DNA of 64,000 bases, taken from Mycogone perniciosa (Eukaryota > Ascomycota > Sordariomycetes > Hypocreales > Hypocreaceae). The stretch covers positions 1 to 64,000 of the forward strand of contig JAOALB010000069.1 in NCBI GenBank assembly GCA_025331125.1, written 5' to 3'. Position numbers and translations under genes: made by a program. The notes beneath the pieces are model-generated. The model worked only from the letters and a program-made list of their open reading frames with translations, was not told the origin of the DNA and did not search any database. Shown here piece after piece: positions 35,115 to 46,598 of this stretch. The first letter of the stretch is position 1; every line of letters starts with the position of its first letter.

Positions 35115-37325
35115 ATGGCGACGTCGCGGTATCAGTCGTCCGATCTGCGGCGCCAGGTTGGCTCCCCCAGGCCGAAAGGACGCGGTGGGTTGTTTTGTTT
35201 TGGCTTTCCGATGGCGGGCGGGCGGGCGGATCTTGTTTCTATGAGACGGAGACGCCTGTCTGGTCGACCAAATCGAAACGTGCAACTGACTTGACTGTGC
35301 GCCGAAGAAACCAAGGAAACGCTCTGCCGAAATGTTCTCATATACGGTCACTGTCGCTACGAAGACCAGGGCTGCACCTTCTCACACGAGCAAAACAAGG
35401 GCAACCAAAACCAAACAGATATGTATGTGCTAGTGGTTGTCTCTTGCGCCATGGCTAACAAACACTCCTCCAGCTCAAAGAAGTCTCTCAACGTCGAATC
35501 TCCATCCTTCACGCCCTCGCTCCTATCATCGGCCAGCAAGAAAGCAACATTCTCCTCGCAGGCCGTCACTGCCCCGTCCTTTACCCCGCGAGGGCTTGGA
35601 GGTGAGGGGCATGGCCAGAGGCCAAACGACCCATCGCTGACGGGTCAATATCTAGCAACCACACCGGCAGCAATTGCAGATGCTGACGCTCCCGTATTCA
35701 ATCCAGCTTCCATTCGTGAATTCACCCCTAGCTTTGACCTAAGCTCGTCGGTACGGTGCAGTGCATATTCTATACCGTGTCCGATCCATGCTGATTTTAG
35801 TAAGACGACCTCAAATGGAACTACACAAGATGGAGCAGTCCCCTTCGACCCCTTCGGGATGGCCGGCCAAAGCATCCCCCCAACCCCGTTTAACCCCTAT
35901 GCTGATGATCACAACGCCCTGGCCGGCGCGGCGGGACCAACCTTTTATCAGGCTCAAAACGCCTTTAACACATCTTTACAACCTCTCCAACACCACCTAT
36001 ATGCCCCTGTTGGGCCCTACAGAGAGGATTTGATGCCCTATCACCGTCTAACACGCGACTTCTTTCTGTCAGAGAAGCTGAGGGAGGAGCTGCAAAAGAA
36101 AGCAGAAGCATCGCTACAAGTAATGCCGAACTCGCAACTACCGCAGCTCGACAACTATCACTCCCTGGTGGCCCTGGATACAACGCACCGTAAGAATGCT
36201 AACATCTTTGGGTACCCCAGTTGGGTGTACAAGGCAACATCTTCCAAGACGGGGAATCTCTACTGCCTGCGGAGGCTTGAAGGCTTTCGCCTCTCAAACG
36301 AGCATGCTATTCGATCCGTCAAAGACTGGAGACGCGTTGACAATGCCAACGTGGTCACTATTCATGACGCCTTTACTACCAGGGCATTCGGGGACAGCTC
36401 TCTAATCTTTGTTCAGGATTACCATCCTTTGTCGAAAACCCTCGCCGAAGTACATCTCAACTCCAATGCCAGCCACAGCAACCGATACCAGGCCAAGTCA
36501 CCAATTGCCGAGGCCGTGCTATGGGGTTACATTTCCCAGATAGCCAATGCCCTTAAATCAATCCACTCGAACAACCTGGCAGCTCGTTGTGTCGATGTGA
36601 GCAAAATTATCTTAACAGACAAGCATCGCGTCCGCCTCAACGCATGCTCCGTGCTGGATGTGGCCCAGTTCGATGTTAGGCGGCCGATGCAGGAGCTCCA
36701 ACAGGAGGATCTCATACATTTCGGCCGTGCTATTCTTTGTCTTGCTACTAACACGCCAACAATGCAGCTCGGCAACTTGAGCCTAGCCATTGAGCAGATG
36801 AGCCGGACATACTCGGCCGAGATGAGTGACACGATAACCTGGCTGTTGACGCCAGCACCGTCGCCCACGTCAAAGTCAATCGATGAATTCATCCAAGGAA
36901 TCGCAACCCACATTGTGGCGGCGCTCGACCAGAGCCAGCAGAGGGCGGATGGACTCAATTCGGAATTGTTCCGTGAACTCGAAAATGGGAGGATTGCCAG
37001 GCTCATGATGAAGCTCGGAGTGATTAACGAGCGACAGGAGTTTGAGGGCGATCGTTCCTGGTCAGAGAACGGAGAACGGTATATGTTGAAGCTTTTCAGA
37101 GACTACGTCTTCCATCAGGTGGACAGCAATGGAAGCCCTGTGCTAGATGCGGGACACATGATACGTTGTCTCAACAAGCTCGATGCCGGGGTCGATGAGC
37201 GGATCTGTCTTACAAGCAGGGATGAACAGACCAGCTTTCTCGTCAGCTATAAGGAGCTGAAGAAGCAGCTGGCAAATGCATTCGGAGACCTGCAAAAGGC
37301 CAGCAAGCCGGGGAGAAGCTTTTAA
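35115..37325 (+). CDS. PAN3: PAN2-PAN3 deadenylation complex subunit PAN3
   Basis: Regulatory subunit of the poly(A) nuclease that trims mRNA tails; it binds poly(A)-binding protein and Pan2. Three exons (35115-35184, 35308-35422, 35474-37325) encode 678 residues. The N-terminus has a CCCH zinc finger (Cys30, Cys39, Cys46, His50; spacing C-x8-C-x6-C-x3-H, within CRNVLIYGHCRYEDQGC). A disordered region with SPSFTPS-type segments follows. The rest is the Pan3 pseudokinase (GYPSWVYKATSSKTGNLYCL; LRRLEGFRLSN) and the C-terminal knob domain ending with KELKKQLANAFGDLQ. Short introns 35185-35307 and 35423-35473 restore one frame. The N-terminus resembles Sordariomycete rather than Aspergillus PAN3. 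Confidence 0.93.
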
Positions 37326-38049
37326 GAATGGAAAAAGGAGGGATCTTGTGACTTTGTGGCGCAAACAGCTTGGGACAGGGGCGGGGACCAGGGCATGAGG
37401 CGCACCCGGGAACGCCACTTTTAGAACGCGACATTGCATGATCAGGCATGGTACGGCGACTCGGAGGTTGGTTATCAGATATGCGGGGTTGGATTTTGTG
37501 CATGGGCTCTCGGGTGGTGCAGGTCTACCGCCCCTCTGGATGCGAAAATTACTTGGGGATGGCAAACATATGGTCATGAGAGTTGAACAATATGTTGATA
37601 TTGGATGAATTTGAGGCCAGTACCTCGCTGCGGGAGTGCGCCGAGAGCAAGAGAGACAAGTCGAGAAGATTGAGCGGGAGATATACATATATATATATAT
37701 AGTGCAAATGCATTTGTTCATGACGTGTCTACGGGTTGATGAATGCGACGGGCATCAAGTAGGTGTAGGTTCCAGAAGGAGATGGCTCGGCATGAGCTCA
37801 CCGGATGACACGATGAGGATACACATTCCTCTTGATCCTTTCCCTCCTACCCTGCTTCATCATCGTCATAGCTTCGTCAAATAAATACACCACAGCCACC
37901 CCTCCATTTTCCTTACTTTCTCGTCGACCTAGACCTAAATTTCGTGGGGGTATCTAGCAGAGAAAAAGCCCTTTTTTGTTGTGGTTGTTGTTGTTGTTGT
38001 TTATCATGTGTTCATAATGGTTTGATTTCGTGGAGAGCTCTCAACTTGT
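37326..38049. other. Convergent 3' region between PAN3 and LSM7
   Basis: Both genes end here. A short TA run (37685-37703) and a TTG-rich run (about 37978-38002) are visible. No gene supported. Confidence 0.4.
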
Positions 38050-38586
38050 TCAGTCCTCATCGGGTTGAGCGAAGGGGTTGGCGATTTCTTCACTGCCGTC
38101 GACCGGGCTGACGAGGACAAGGAGGGTGCCGCGGGCGACGACGAGGCCGAGAGGGCGGGTGGATTCGTTGCCTTCGTCGTCTGGTGGAGCTATTAGCTGG
38201 GGGGGGTTGCTTATAGAGGGAGTAAGGGGGGCCACTGACCTCTGACTGTTTCGTGTACGTCGTCGAGGACGAGGTTCATGAGAGCGTCATAGCCCTTGAG
38301 TGTGCCCCGGACTGCATTGCGGGAGAGTGGTTGTTAGCAAGGCTGGCGCCCCGGTGTGCGGCAAATGGCTGAGGGCAGACTCACCCTCTCGTCCGCCATT
38401 GAACTTGACGGTAATCTGCTTATCCATGTATTTCCCCAGATCCAGGATGTTCTCCTTCTTGGGCCTCTCACCCTGGGCGCCTCCTGCGGCACCTCCACGG
38501 CCGCCGCCCCTCCCCCCGCGGGATCCTCCTCGGTCGCCGCCACCACCGCCTCGGCCGCCTCCTCGGTGCATGGGTCTATCGGACAT
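38050..38586 (-). CDS. LSM7: U6 snRNA-associated Sm-like protein LSm7 with N-terminal RGG extension
   Basis: Part of the LSm1-7 (mRNA decapping) and LSm2-8 (U6 snRNP) rings. Three exons (38586-38385, 38311-38240, 38189-38050) give 137 residues. Residues 1-40 are Gly/Arg-rich (RGG type; for example HRGGGRGGGGGDRGG). The Sm fold follows: Sm1 strand region KKENILDLGKYMDKQITV with KFNGGRE, then GTLKGYDALMNLVLDD, and Sm2 in LGLVVARGTLLVLVSP. The C-terminus is acidic (PFAQPDED). The RGG extension is common in fungal LSm7 and may bind RNA. Convergent with PAN3, another mRNA-decay factor. Confidence 0.93.
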
Positions 38587-39584
38587 GGCGCATTGGGTGG
38601 TGTTTGTGTATGGGGTTGTTTTTGGGGGGGTAAGAGAAAGTGGGAAAGTTGGGAGAGCTGGAGATATTCGGGTAAAGCTTGATGCGGCGGTTTGGAGCGG
38701 GAGGGGCTGTTCCTGTTTGGGATTAGGGCGGGATGAGACGGGTTTAGAGGTAATAATATCTGAATCGGCATGGCAAACGAGGAATAGAGTTGGCATGTTT
38801 TTTTTTATTGTTTTTTTTAATGTTGCACTTGATAATTATCTGTTCAAGTGATATTGTAAAAAATATTAATGGAGTTGATTGGGTGGTGAGTCATTACATT
38901 GTGTGGTATGGAGTATATAGTAGCATCATGTAAATCTGGGTTCAAGGCTGTCGACGGAGCATCGACATGCAGTGAACCATTCAGCAAGAACCACGAATCT
39001 TCTCCTCACGACATGTATTGCCAACTCATACACAAGGCTCCGCGTATATATATATTTCGGAATCGAGATGCATTTCAGATACTCCGTCGAGGTTACATTG
39101 CCACGGCCACTGATATCTGCTAACACGCCTGGCCGCACAAACGGCTGCAGCTCGAGGACTTGGAAGCGTTCCCGAGGGCTCCATTATTGATTAAGTACAG
39201 CATTGATGCCACTGATGCCTAACTGTAACTGCCCATCTGCCTCTCTGCCCAACTTATCGCTCGGCCTTTTCTTTTTCTTGCTCTGGCATGCTTTGCTTGA
39301 CCTCCCCAACTCTGTGCTGTAGAGCAAGGCAAGCTTGGAAATGAGCTAAAGCATGCAACACAACATACAGAGAGACGCACACGCCTGTGACCATTGCATC
39401 GCAGCAGCCAACGACGATCTCGCCGACTCCGTCGTGTCGATCTGCAGCGAGACGGCTCGCATCCGGCAGAAGCACATAATATATGATATGTATGTACTCG
39501 GTAAATAGAGGCGAGTCGGGTGGTGTGGGAAGCTCATGTTCCCCTCACTCCTCTCTCCTCTCTCGCTGCTGAATTCCTGTTTCG

Positions 39585-39650
39585 GCTCCCCTTCTCTTCT
39601 CTTCTCTTCTCTCCTCTCCTCCGCTCTTCTCTTCTCTTCTCTTAACTTCT
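39585..39650 (+). repeat. CT-rich microsatellite
   Basis: Irregular runs of CTTCT/CTCCT. Low-complexity pyrimidine tract, purine tract on the other strand. Confidence 0.8.
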
Positions 39651-40516
39651 TCCCTCTTCTTCCATGTCCCGCCAATAACTGAGCCACTTTTTCCTTTTTG
39701 CCCTCTCATGCGTCGCGACTTGTGTTGCGTCTGATCAGTGGACCTGACGCCTGGTCTGTATGACTGTCTTGCAATTACTATTAGTAGCATGTGCTATTAG
39801 CCAGCAAAGCGGGAGAGTCTGCAGGGAGTGTGGATTCCACTCCTACTACTATTGCTATTGACAATCATCACTCGTCCTATTTTTTTTGATCCCTCTTGCA
39901 TCGTGGCGTATGGCGTATTGTCTGAGTGCTCCATACATTTTCCGTTCATACATACGCATATGTGCCAAGGCATGCGTGCACTTTCTCTCTGTCTGTTGGC
40001 TTATTCATGTGGCCTCGACATGCATTGCATTGAAGAAATAATAATACGGCGCATGACCTGCATAATTAATCGGTATCTATATATTTATCCTCTACATTCG
40101 TCTAGGTTGGTTGCTTACTGGCTTCTTCTAGTCGAGACAAGGCTCTCTTGCAGCGCACATCATTTCCTCTTTCATTCAACACCCTCTCTGCCTCTCTCTC
40201 TCGCCCCGTGCTGTATCTACAATACTATAACACAACCCTCCGTGATGGATGGTATGGCATCCTTTCAAATCCCGCCCAACTGCCCAACTAGACAGAAAGG
40301 ACACCCTATCATGGGCTCTGACACCACGCCATTGTTATGCCACGTTGTGCCATGCCGTGCCTTGAGACGCCCGATCCCCCCCATTTCGGCCTCTAATATC
40401 TAGCAGGAGGATGCGTCCTCCCGTGTTGCTACTACTGGTGTTGTTGTAGTGTTTCCGCTGTCCACACTTTTTTTTGTCTGCCTCTCTCACGTTTACTTTT
40501 GTTTTGTTAGTGTTGT

Positions 40517-40570
40517 CTGTCGTCTGTCGTCTGTCGTCTGTCGTCTGTCGTCTGTCGTCTGTCGTCTGTC
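40517..40570 (+). repeat. Tandem heptamer array (CTGTCGT)x7.7
   Basis: Seven perfect head-to-tail copies of CTGTCGT (40517-40565) plus a partial copy. No unit differs from the next, so the array is young or actively homogenised. It lies about 570 bp before the start codon of the Zn2Cys6 gene. Confidence 0.95.
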
Positions 40571-41138
40571 TGTCACTAATAAAAATTCCCGCCTTTACCC
40601 TGCTGCCTCTGTAGACAGATACGCAATCCGTGTATAAGCCACCACTTCTCCATTCTCCGTAAGCATTTGCTATTAGTATTACTATTATAAAATACGAATG
40701 CACTGAAGACAGCCGAGCCTGTTCCTCCAAACACCCCCCGTGGCCGCCTATCTGCAGCCGACCCACTGTCACCTGTTTGTTGCGCTGGCTTTTTATCTGC
40801 CATGCTGCCACGCCGCAGATGATACCTCAGTTCTGTTTAGGAGCTTCTCCTCTCCTCTACATCTTTTGCTCTCTTCTGACTCGCCCGCCCTACATCCCAC
40901 CTGTCTGCCTGCCGGTCTGGCCCTTATCGACTGCGTCAAACTGCATCTGCTTCAGCTCTCCTCAGCGTCTTGCGGCTGGTCAGGCGGGCTTCCAATCATC
41001 GTCCGGACATCTGGTCGGTAGGCGAATACAAGAAGAGTGCTTCAGCCCTCGCCATTGCACCTGTGCTCTCACTCGCCATTGTTCTCACTCTCGCCCGTCT
41101 GTCCCTCACAAAGGCACGAACAAGATATAATCGCTATC

Positions 41139-43350
41139 ATGGCACATACTCCGGGCCACAATGACCCCAACAAACGGAGACGGGGGCCCAACAACGACAG
41201 CAGTCAATCGTTCTATCGCTACCAGCCAGTCGTTCTCCAGCACGGTATGTCAGCCTTCTAACATGTCAACTCTCTCTTTTCCTTTCCTCCACCCTATAAT
41301 CGTTGCTGTGGATTCTTGGGAGTTGGCTGGGGCGCCACATGTGCGTTAGTCTATCCATCCCTTGCATCATGAGCTCCCGAGTGGACGGCTTTGTGCCTGC
41401 AAACGTTTCGCTTCGCTTTACCACGAGTCATTCCTCGGGTCAGAACCCGAGTGGGTTCCCGCTCATCACACTACTATTAGTTCAGTTCATCTTGCGTCTT
41501 TGGGGGGGGGGGTAATGCCTCTTGATTTTGCCTTGCTTTTCACCAAATTGGTTCTCATTCTTTTCATTGGTTTTTCTCCCTTTGGGCGATCAATGCCGTC
41601 TGTTATTCATGCTCGAGACACCATTAAACTAACGCAATGGTAAGCCGGCCTCATCAACTATCTGCCGAGACCCAGTGCCCAATGTCTCCCCTTGGTGGAA
41701 GGCAATGCTGGCACATTTGGCGATCTCATCAATGCCCTGGCTGAGTATGAGGGTACGGCCTCCTTCTTTTGTGTTCTAGGTTGCAGTCTATCATAGCTAT
41801 CTCCGACGTTAACCGGGAATGTATTATCTACAGGTATTCTAGATCGGAATGAGAGCCTTGCGGCAAGGCTTGGGGCCAAGTTGACGGGGCCACGATTTCT
41901 CAAAAGCCTCGAGAACTTTTTCGAGGGCCCAATCAAGGCCAGTCCCCCTCAACCTTTCACCAGTCCAATCACCTGGGTGGATATTGTTCGCTTCGCCAAA
42001 GCGAACCCAGCTGTTTTTACTACAACCTGCCTCTCAAACGGGTCAAAGTGCAGTCGATTTCTGTGCAGGGGAATGCAGGTCGAGATCACCCCGGATGACT
42101 GGCGCCTCATCTCAACGGGTGCGGTTGACAGGTTCAGATGCGACTATCCCTTCGAAGAAGACGAGGCAGCCGAGCTGGCCACCGTGGAGATTCTTGAGCA
42201 ACGGGCTTCGGCGTTGTACAAGAAAGCCGACGAAGTGGCGGCGAGGGCTCGTATGGTCCATCGTAAGCTGGCATATCGCAAACAGGAGCTTGCCCGACGA
42301 TGTAAAGACCATGATGAGAACAGTGGTACAAAGTTCCATGCCGTCAACGATCCACCGCGTCCACCCAGACAGGGCCAGTCGTCATTCGACCTCCACGCAG
42401 ATCTCCTTCAACAGTTTGCCTCAGCTTCAGCCCCCGGACCAGCACCAGTACCAACATCGGCATCGCCATCAGCATCGACATCATGGTCTACCCCCCATTC
42501 CCGGTCCCCGTCTAGTTCTGGGATGTCAGTAGCCAGTCTACCTCCGCTTTCTCCCCGTGCGGAAGCACTACAGCATAACCGACCCTCTGGGCCACTTACT
42601 CTTCCAATCCTAGCTACCCATTATCCGTCCAACATGGCGGGTGTGGCAAACGGTCCAACAGCCTCTGAAACCCAATCCGATGTTTACCGATCTCTCGTCA
42701 CGCAAAAGATGGAGAGAATCTCAAAGGGCGATCAAATCCTCCCACCTTGCGATCGATGCCGGCGTCTTCGGCAACCGTGTATAAAGCACCTGACGGCATG
42801 TCAGGGATGCACCAAGAAGCATGCTAGATGCGCCTGGAAGTCTCTGTCGCATACAGAGGTGTCTGCTCTTGAACGCGAAGTGGGATTCACCAGCAACATT
42901 CGGTCCCGAAGTAGAAAAGGCAGGGTAAAGATTAGGGCCGAATCACCACGAACACGGCCTCGGTCACGACGTTGCAGGGGCACGGCGCGGGCTCCTGGAG
43001 CTGATTCCCCGAGTGTTACGACTCATGGCAGTGCTCCTCCTCGCCCAACAATGCGTGCTAATACAGATCCTGGCGCTCCAGGGCATTTCAGTCCAACGAC
43101 ACCTCCAAGCGGCGGGAGTGATGCCACGGTCCCGCTGCGGCAGCGCACGAGTCTGCCCAACAATCGAGTCGGAGGTGTGCAGCCGACTCTCCCCAGGGAT
43201 AACCAGAGAATGGCGCAGATATCGTCGATTTTATCGCCACCCAACATCAACCCTAACCATCGACCATTCAGTTATCCGCCAAACCCCCCTCCTCCCCCTT
43301 CCCCCCTCCTCCTCCTTCACAGTGATGCCAATCTATGCCACCGGTACTAG
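41139..43350 (+). CDS. Nuclear regulator-type protein with an internal Zn2Cys6 cluster
   Basis: Three exons (41139-41244, 41645-41752, 41834-43350) encode 576 residues; the first intron (41245-41644) is 400 nt, long for this window. The N-terminus is basic (NKRRRGPNND, possible nuclear signal). Residues 35-170 look like a folded helical domain (for example GTFGDLINALAEYEG, then LTGPRFLKSLENFFEGP, TWVDIVRFAKANPAVFT). A coiled coil follows (ILEQRASALYKKADEVAARA). The Cys cluster is at residues 377-404: CDRCRRLRQPC, KHLTACQGC, then C after six residues (C-x2-C-x6-C-x6-C-x2-C-x6-C). Zn2Cys6 clusters are usually N-terminal, so this position is unusual. The rest is Pro/Ser-rich and disordered. The target genes are unknown, and the last few residues may be mis-spliced. 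Confidence 0.78.
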
Positions 43351-44032
43351 ATGGGTAGCAACATCGAGTAAGGGACCAGCTTACGGCTCGGTACGTGATG
43401 AATAATGCGATCGGGTGGGTATGTCATGGTGAATTCAGGCCAAAATGGTGTTTTTGATAAAAGTTATGGGTTGGGGGGGCAGGATCAGTGGTGGGGGGTG
43501 ATGACATGATGACATAACGACTTGTTATAGTTGTAGATGTCTTTGATGATGCTTGAGGGCAATTATACAGACGAGATAGAGATATGCATGGGGGTAAATA
43601 GCAACGTCTTGACGACTCATTGAGCCTTTCAGTCGACAAATGAGAACGAGTTCATATGCCACGATAATAACGAAAACCCCTGAAAGTGGTGCAGTACGAG
43701 TACGTACCTACCCGCAGCCACTTGAGGCTTGATCCCACTTCGGCTGAACGCCACGCGGATCCAAAAAAAAGCGGCAGAAAAAAAAGTTGGAGCCTCAGCT
43801 TTCGCATGACGCTTCATCTCTCTTTTGCGGCGACAGAGACAATACACGTGCTGTATTCTCCTTTCGCAACGGGCACATAGTCCGCAAATGGAGCTGAGGT
43901 AAAAGCGACGATACTCCAGCGTTTTTCACTTTTCTCTCTCTCTTGCGACTCCGGCGATAGGGATTCGTCATCTTCGCGTTTTCCCCTCCCCCGCAAAATC
44001 ACCCGCGACGACAACGACGAAACAAAGAGACG
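43351..44032. other. Upstream region of the carrier gene
   Basis: 0.7 kb, non-coding. Poly-G/C and A-rich tracts at 43470-43500 and 43765-43785. No supported gene. Confidence 0.35.
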
Positions 44033-45308
44033 ATGGCGCAGCAGCCTGAGGGTGCTGTTGCGGCGGCCTATTTGGCTGGCAGGGATGATCGGAGGCCGTT
44101 TCAGCATTCCCATGTTCCGACTGAGCATGCGGCGCTGATTCAGTCGAGGGAGACGGGGGATGTGATACCGGATGATACGCCGAGGGGACAGGTTAAGGCG
44201 CTGCCGTTTGCGAAGTCTTGGGTGCATCTCATGGCTGGAGCGTAAGGCTTCTACACGCTGTTCTTGGCGCAATGTGCTGATGGGATGCGCAGTGTTGGCG
44301 GCATGACAGCTGCGGCGGTAACAGCGCCGCTGGATGTGCTGAAGACGAGGTTACAGTCCGACTTTTACCAAGCGCAGATTCGAGCGTCGAGGGAAGTGCA
44401 GGCGCAAGTTTTGGCGCGGATGAATCCCGCACGCGGCGCGATCCATCATCTTAGCGAGACGATTCAGATTCTTGGGTCGGTGTACCAGATAGAAGGGCCG
44501 CGCGCGCTGTTTAAAGGCCTGGGACCGAACCTCGTGGGCGTGATTCCCGCGCGAAGCATCAACTTCTTTGTCTACGGTAATGGGAAACGCATCATCTCCG
44601 AGCACTGGAATCGTGGGGAGGAGGCCCCGTGGGTGCATCTCCTGGCGGGCGTGACAGCTGGAGTGGCAACTTCGACGGCGACGAACCCTATATGGATGGT
44701 GAAGACGAGATTACAGCTGGATAAGAACGTGTCAGAGCGCAGTGGCGGCACGACGAAGAGGCTGTACCGTAATAGCTGGGATTGCGTGAAGCAGGTGATA
44801 CGGGACGAGGGTGTGAAGGGACTGTATAAGGGCATGAGTGCTAGTTATCTCGGTGTCGTGGAGTCGACGATGCAGTGGATGCTGTATGAGCAGATGAAGG
44901 CGTACTTGGTACGCAGAGAGTTGAAGATACAGCTGAGCGGGAGGGAGAAGACCTGGTGGGATCGGGCAGTCGATTGGACGGGCAAGGTTGGCGCGGCAGG
45001 AGGGGCCAAGCTGGTAGCCGCCATTATTGCCTATCCTCACGAGGTGAGCCTCCTCTCCTGGCATGGCTGTGCAATATGATTGCTGACAAAAGGAACAGGT
45101 TGCGCGAACACGTCTGCGACAAGCCCCAGCAGATGGAAGACTCAAGTATACCGGCCTGATACAGTGCTTCAAGCTCGTCTGGAAGGAGGAGGGCCTGGTC
45201 GGCCTGTATGGAGGCCTGACGCCGCATCTGATGAGGACGGTACCGAGCGCGGCGATTATGTTTGGCTTGTATGAGGGCATTCTGCGGCTGTTTAACACGC
45301 CAGCTTGA
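44033..45308 (+). CDS. RIM2: Mitochondrial pyrimidine nucleotide carrier (RIM2-like)
   Basis: A mitochondrial carrier of the inner membrane, needed in yeast for pyrimidine nucleotide import and mtDNA maintenance. Exons 44033-44241, 44293-45043 and 45099-45308 give 389 residues. Three tandem repeats carry the carrier signature: PLDVLKTRLQ, NPIWMVKTRLQ (Trp in this position is typical of Rim2-type carriers) and YPHEVARTRLR, which is split by the second intron. The helices end LFKGLGPNLVGVIPARSI, LYKGMSASYLGVVEST and LYGGLTPHLMRTVPSAAI. A polar N-terminus of about 60 residues precedes repeat 1, as in Rim2. The gene symbol rests on signature details, not on a search. Confidence 0.85.
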
Positions 45309-46008
45309 GGGTGCTGTATCTTGTATGATGCCTCGATTTTGACATGACTTGTATAACAAAACACCCCACACGATATCACGAACACTCACTCCTGTTTGTA
45401 TATTACCGCTGGCTTGGCTACGCATGACGGATAGACTTGATGAGGATTGGGGGTATAATGGCGTTTTCGTTCAGGGATAGCATCCTGATATGGGGCAAAA
45501 TAAAAGGGCATATTAGAGGGATATGTAAAGGGAGGTCTGCATGCCGATAGGTACCGGGTATGTAGACATAAGGATCCTCTCTCAACTACTCCTTTCGATA
45601 CATAGACTTGGATTGACATTATGGCTACTCTGCGGACTATGGCTTGGTGCTGGAAAAGACAGTCAAACCATCACATTTAAGCGCGACCTACTAAGAAATT
45701 TGTGTTGATCTTTGTAAGGTCATTCGAGGTGGTTCCTGGATAATGACAAGATGGATTTGAGCGGTGACATCCCTGATCGCGTGGCGTCGGCCCGCCTTAC
45801 CTTGTTCAGTGGAACATGTGCTGCTATTCATGGAAGAATATAACTAAGAGTCAAAGGGGCTACTTGATACAGACGCAAAAATAATCTTGGCTTTTAAATC
45901 ATTAAGAGAAATAGCTAGGCTATTCACTAGATGTCTTCCGACATTGCGTTGCTGTTCAGTCTAATCCGACAGTCAAAAAAGTAAAAGATGCGTGGATTCG
46001 CGAAGGAC
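45309..46008. other. Intergenic after the carrier gene
   Basis: 0.7 kb, A/T-leaning and non-coding as far as I can see. Confidence 0.3.
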
Positions 46009-46385
46009 CTAGAACCTAACATCAACGTGACTCGAAGATGACATAATGGGAGAAATTACTGCAGCCCCCTTAGAAGCGGTATTATTTATCTTGAATGAAC
46101 ACCCGGTCAGCCTAGTCGACAAAATGATATCATCTGGTTCCTGACGGACCAAAACCTTATCTTCCTTCCGCTTGCCGTCGAGCCGGGGAACATCAAGACT
46201 ACGAGAGACTGGAATATTCACATAATTCACCATTCCTCGGGTCCATGGGAGCACTCTTGGCTCTCCAGTCAATAAGGAGAGCATAAATTGACGAATACGA
46301 CTGCCAGGCCCAAACGGACTGCGGATCCCAGTCAATGTTGAGTCTTTGAGTGCCAGACTGGGCTCAAAGGTAATCGCTTCCGAAG
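46009..46385 (-). pseudogene. Unrecognised protein fragment, apparently without its start
   Basis: A minus-strand frame is open from a stop at about 46388 to TAA at 46009, about 125 residues. It reads like conserved protein: EAITFEPSLALKDSTLTGI, RSPFGPGSRIRQFMLSLL, EPRVLPWTRGMVNYVNIP, EPDDIILSTRLTGCSFKIN and SSSSHVDVRF at the end. The T-G-C-x-F segment after a SxxLTGC-like strand recalls hypothetical proteins of fungi and bacteria, but I cannot name a family. There is no good start codon, so it is either a C-terminal exon whose upstream exon I did not find, or a truncated relic. Confidence 0.4.
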
Positions 46386-46598
46386 TTCATCTAAAGACCC
46401 GCAAAGACCTCACAAGTCTATGATTCATTGTGCCAGGTAGGTCGGAAGAAAAACCCATATATCAGAAAAACGTGTCTTCTTGCTGTTACCCACGCTAGCA
46501 TTGCTTACAGCTATTTAACACATTTCACACGAGTTTACTGCCCAGGCGATTCGATCTTTCACTTATCCTTGTGACCCTGCGTCCTACTCTTATCAGCC

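Larger units (their letters stand above)
38587..41138. other. 2.6-kb intergenic region with microsatellites
   Basis: No gene is supported although several short frames are open. It has CT-rich runs (CTTCT-type, about 39585-39650), a heptamer tandem array at 40517-40570 and a strongly pyrimidine-rich last kilobase. Probably the promoter and long leader of the regulator that follows, plus the upstream region of LSM7. Confidence 0.5.

Noticed and set aside
34829..35458. 209-codon plus frame overlapping the PAN3 start
   Set aside because: Overlaps PAN3 exons 1-2 in a wrong frame; upstream part is low-complexity leader.
35755..35805. Possible 50-nt intron inside PAN3 exon 3
   Set aside because: GT..AG ends exist, but removing it puts a stop directly after the junction; the continuous frame is better.
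38300..38851. 183-codon plus-strand frame and related minus frames
   Set aside because: They read through the LSM7 exons and introns in wrong frames; Pro-rich text is the complement of the RGG segment.
39828..40403. 191-codon plus frame in the intergenic region
   Set aside because: Low-complexity leucine/serine text from pyrimidine-rich DNA; no motif.
40517..40570. CRISPR-like array
   Set aside because: Head-to-tail 7-mers without spacers in a fungal genome: a microsatellite.
44264..44292. ATG-like start for the carrier inside the first intron
   Set aside because: The upstream exon splices in frame and adds a typical polar N-terminus.
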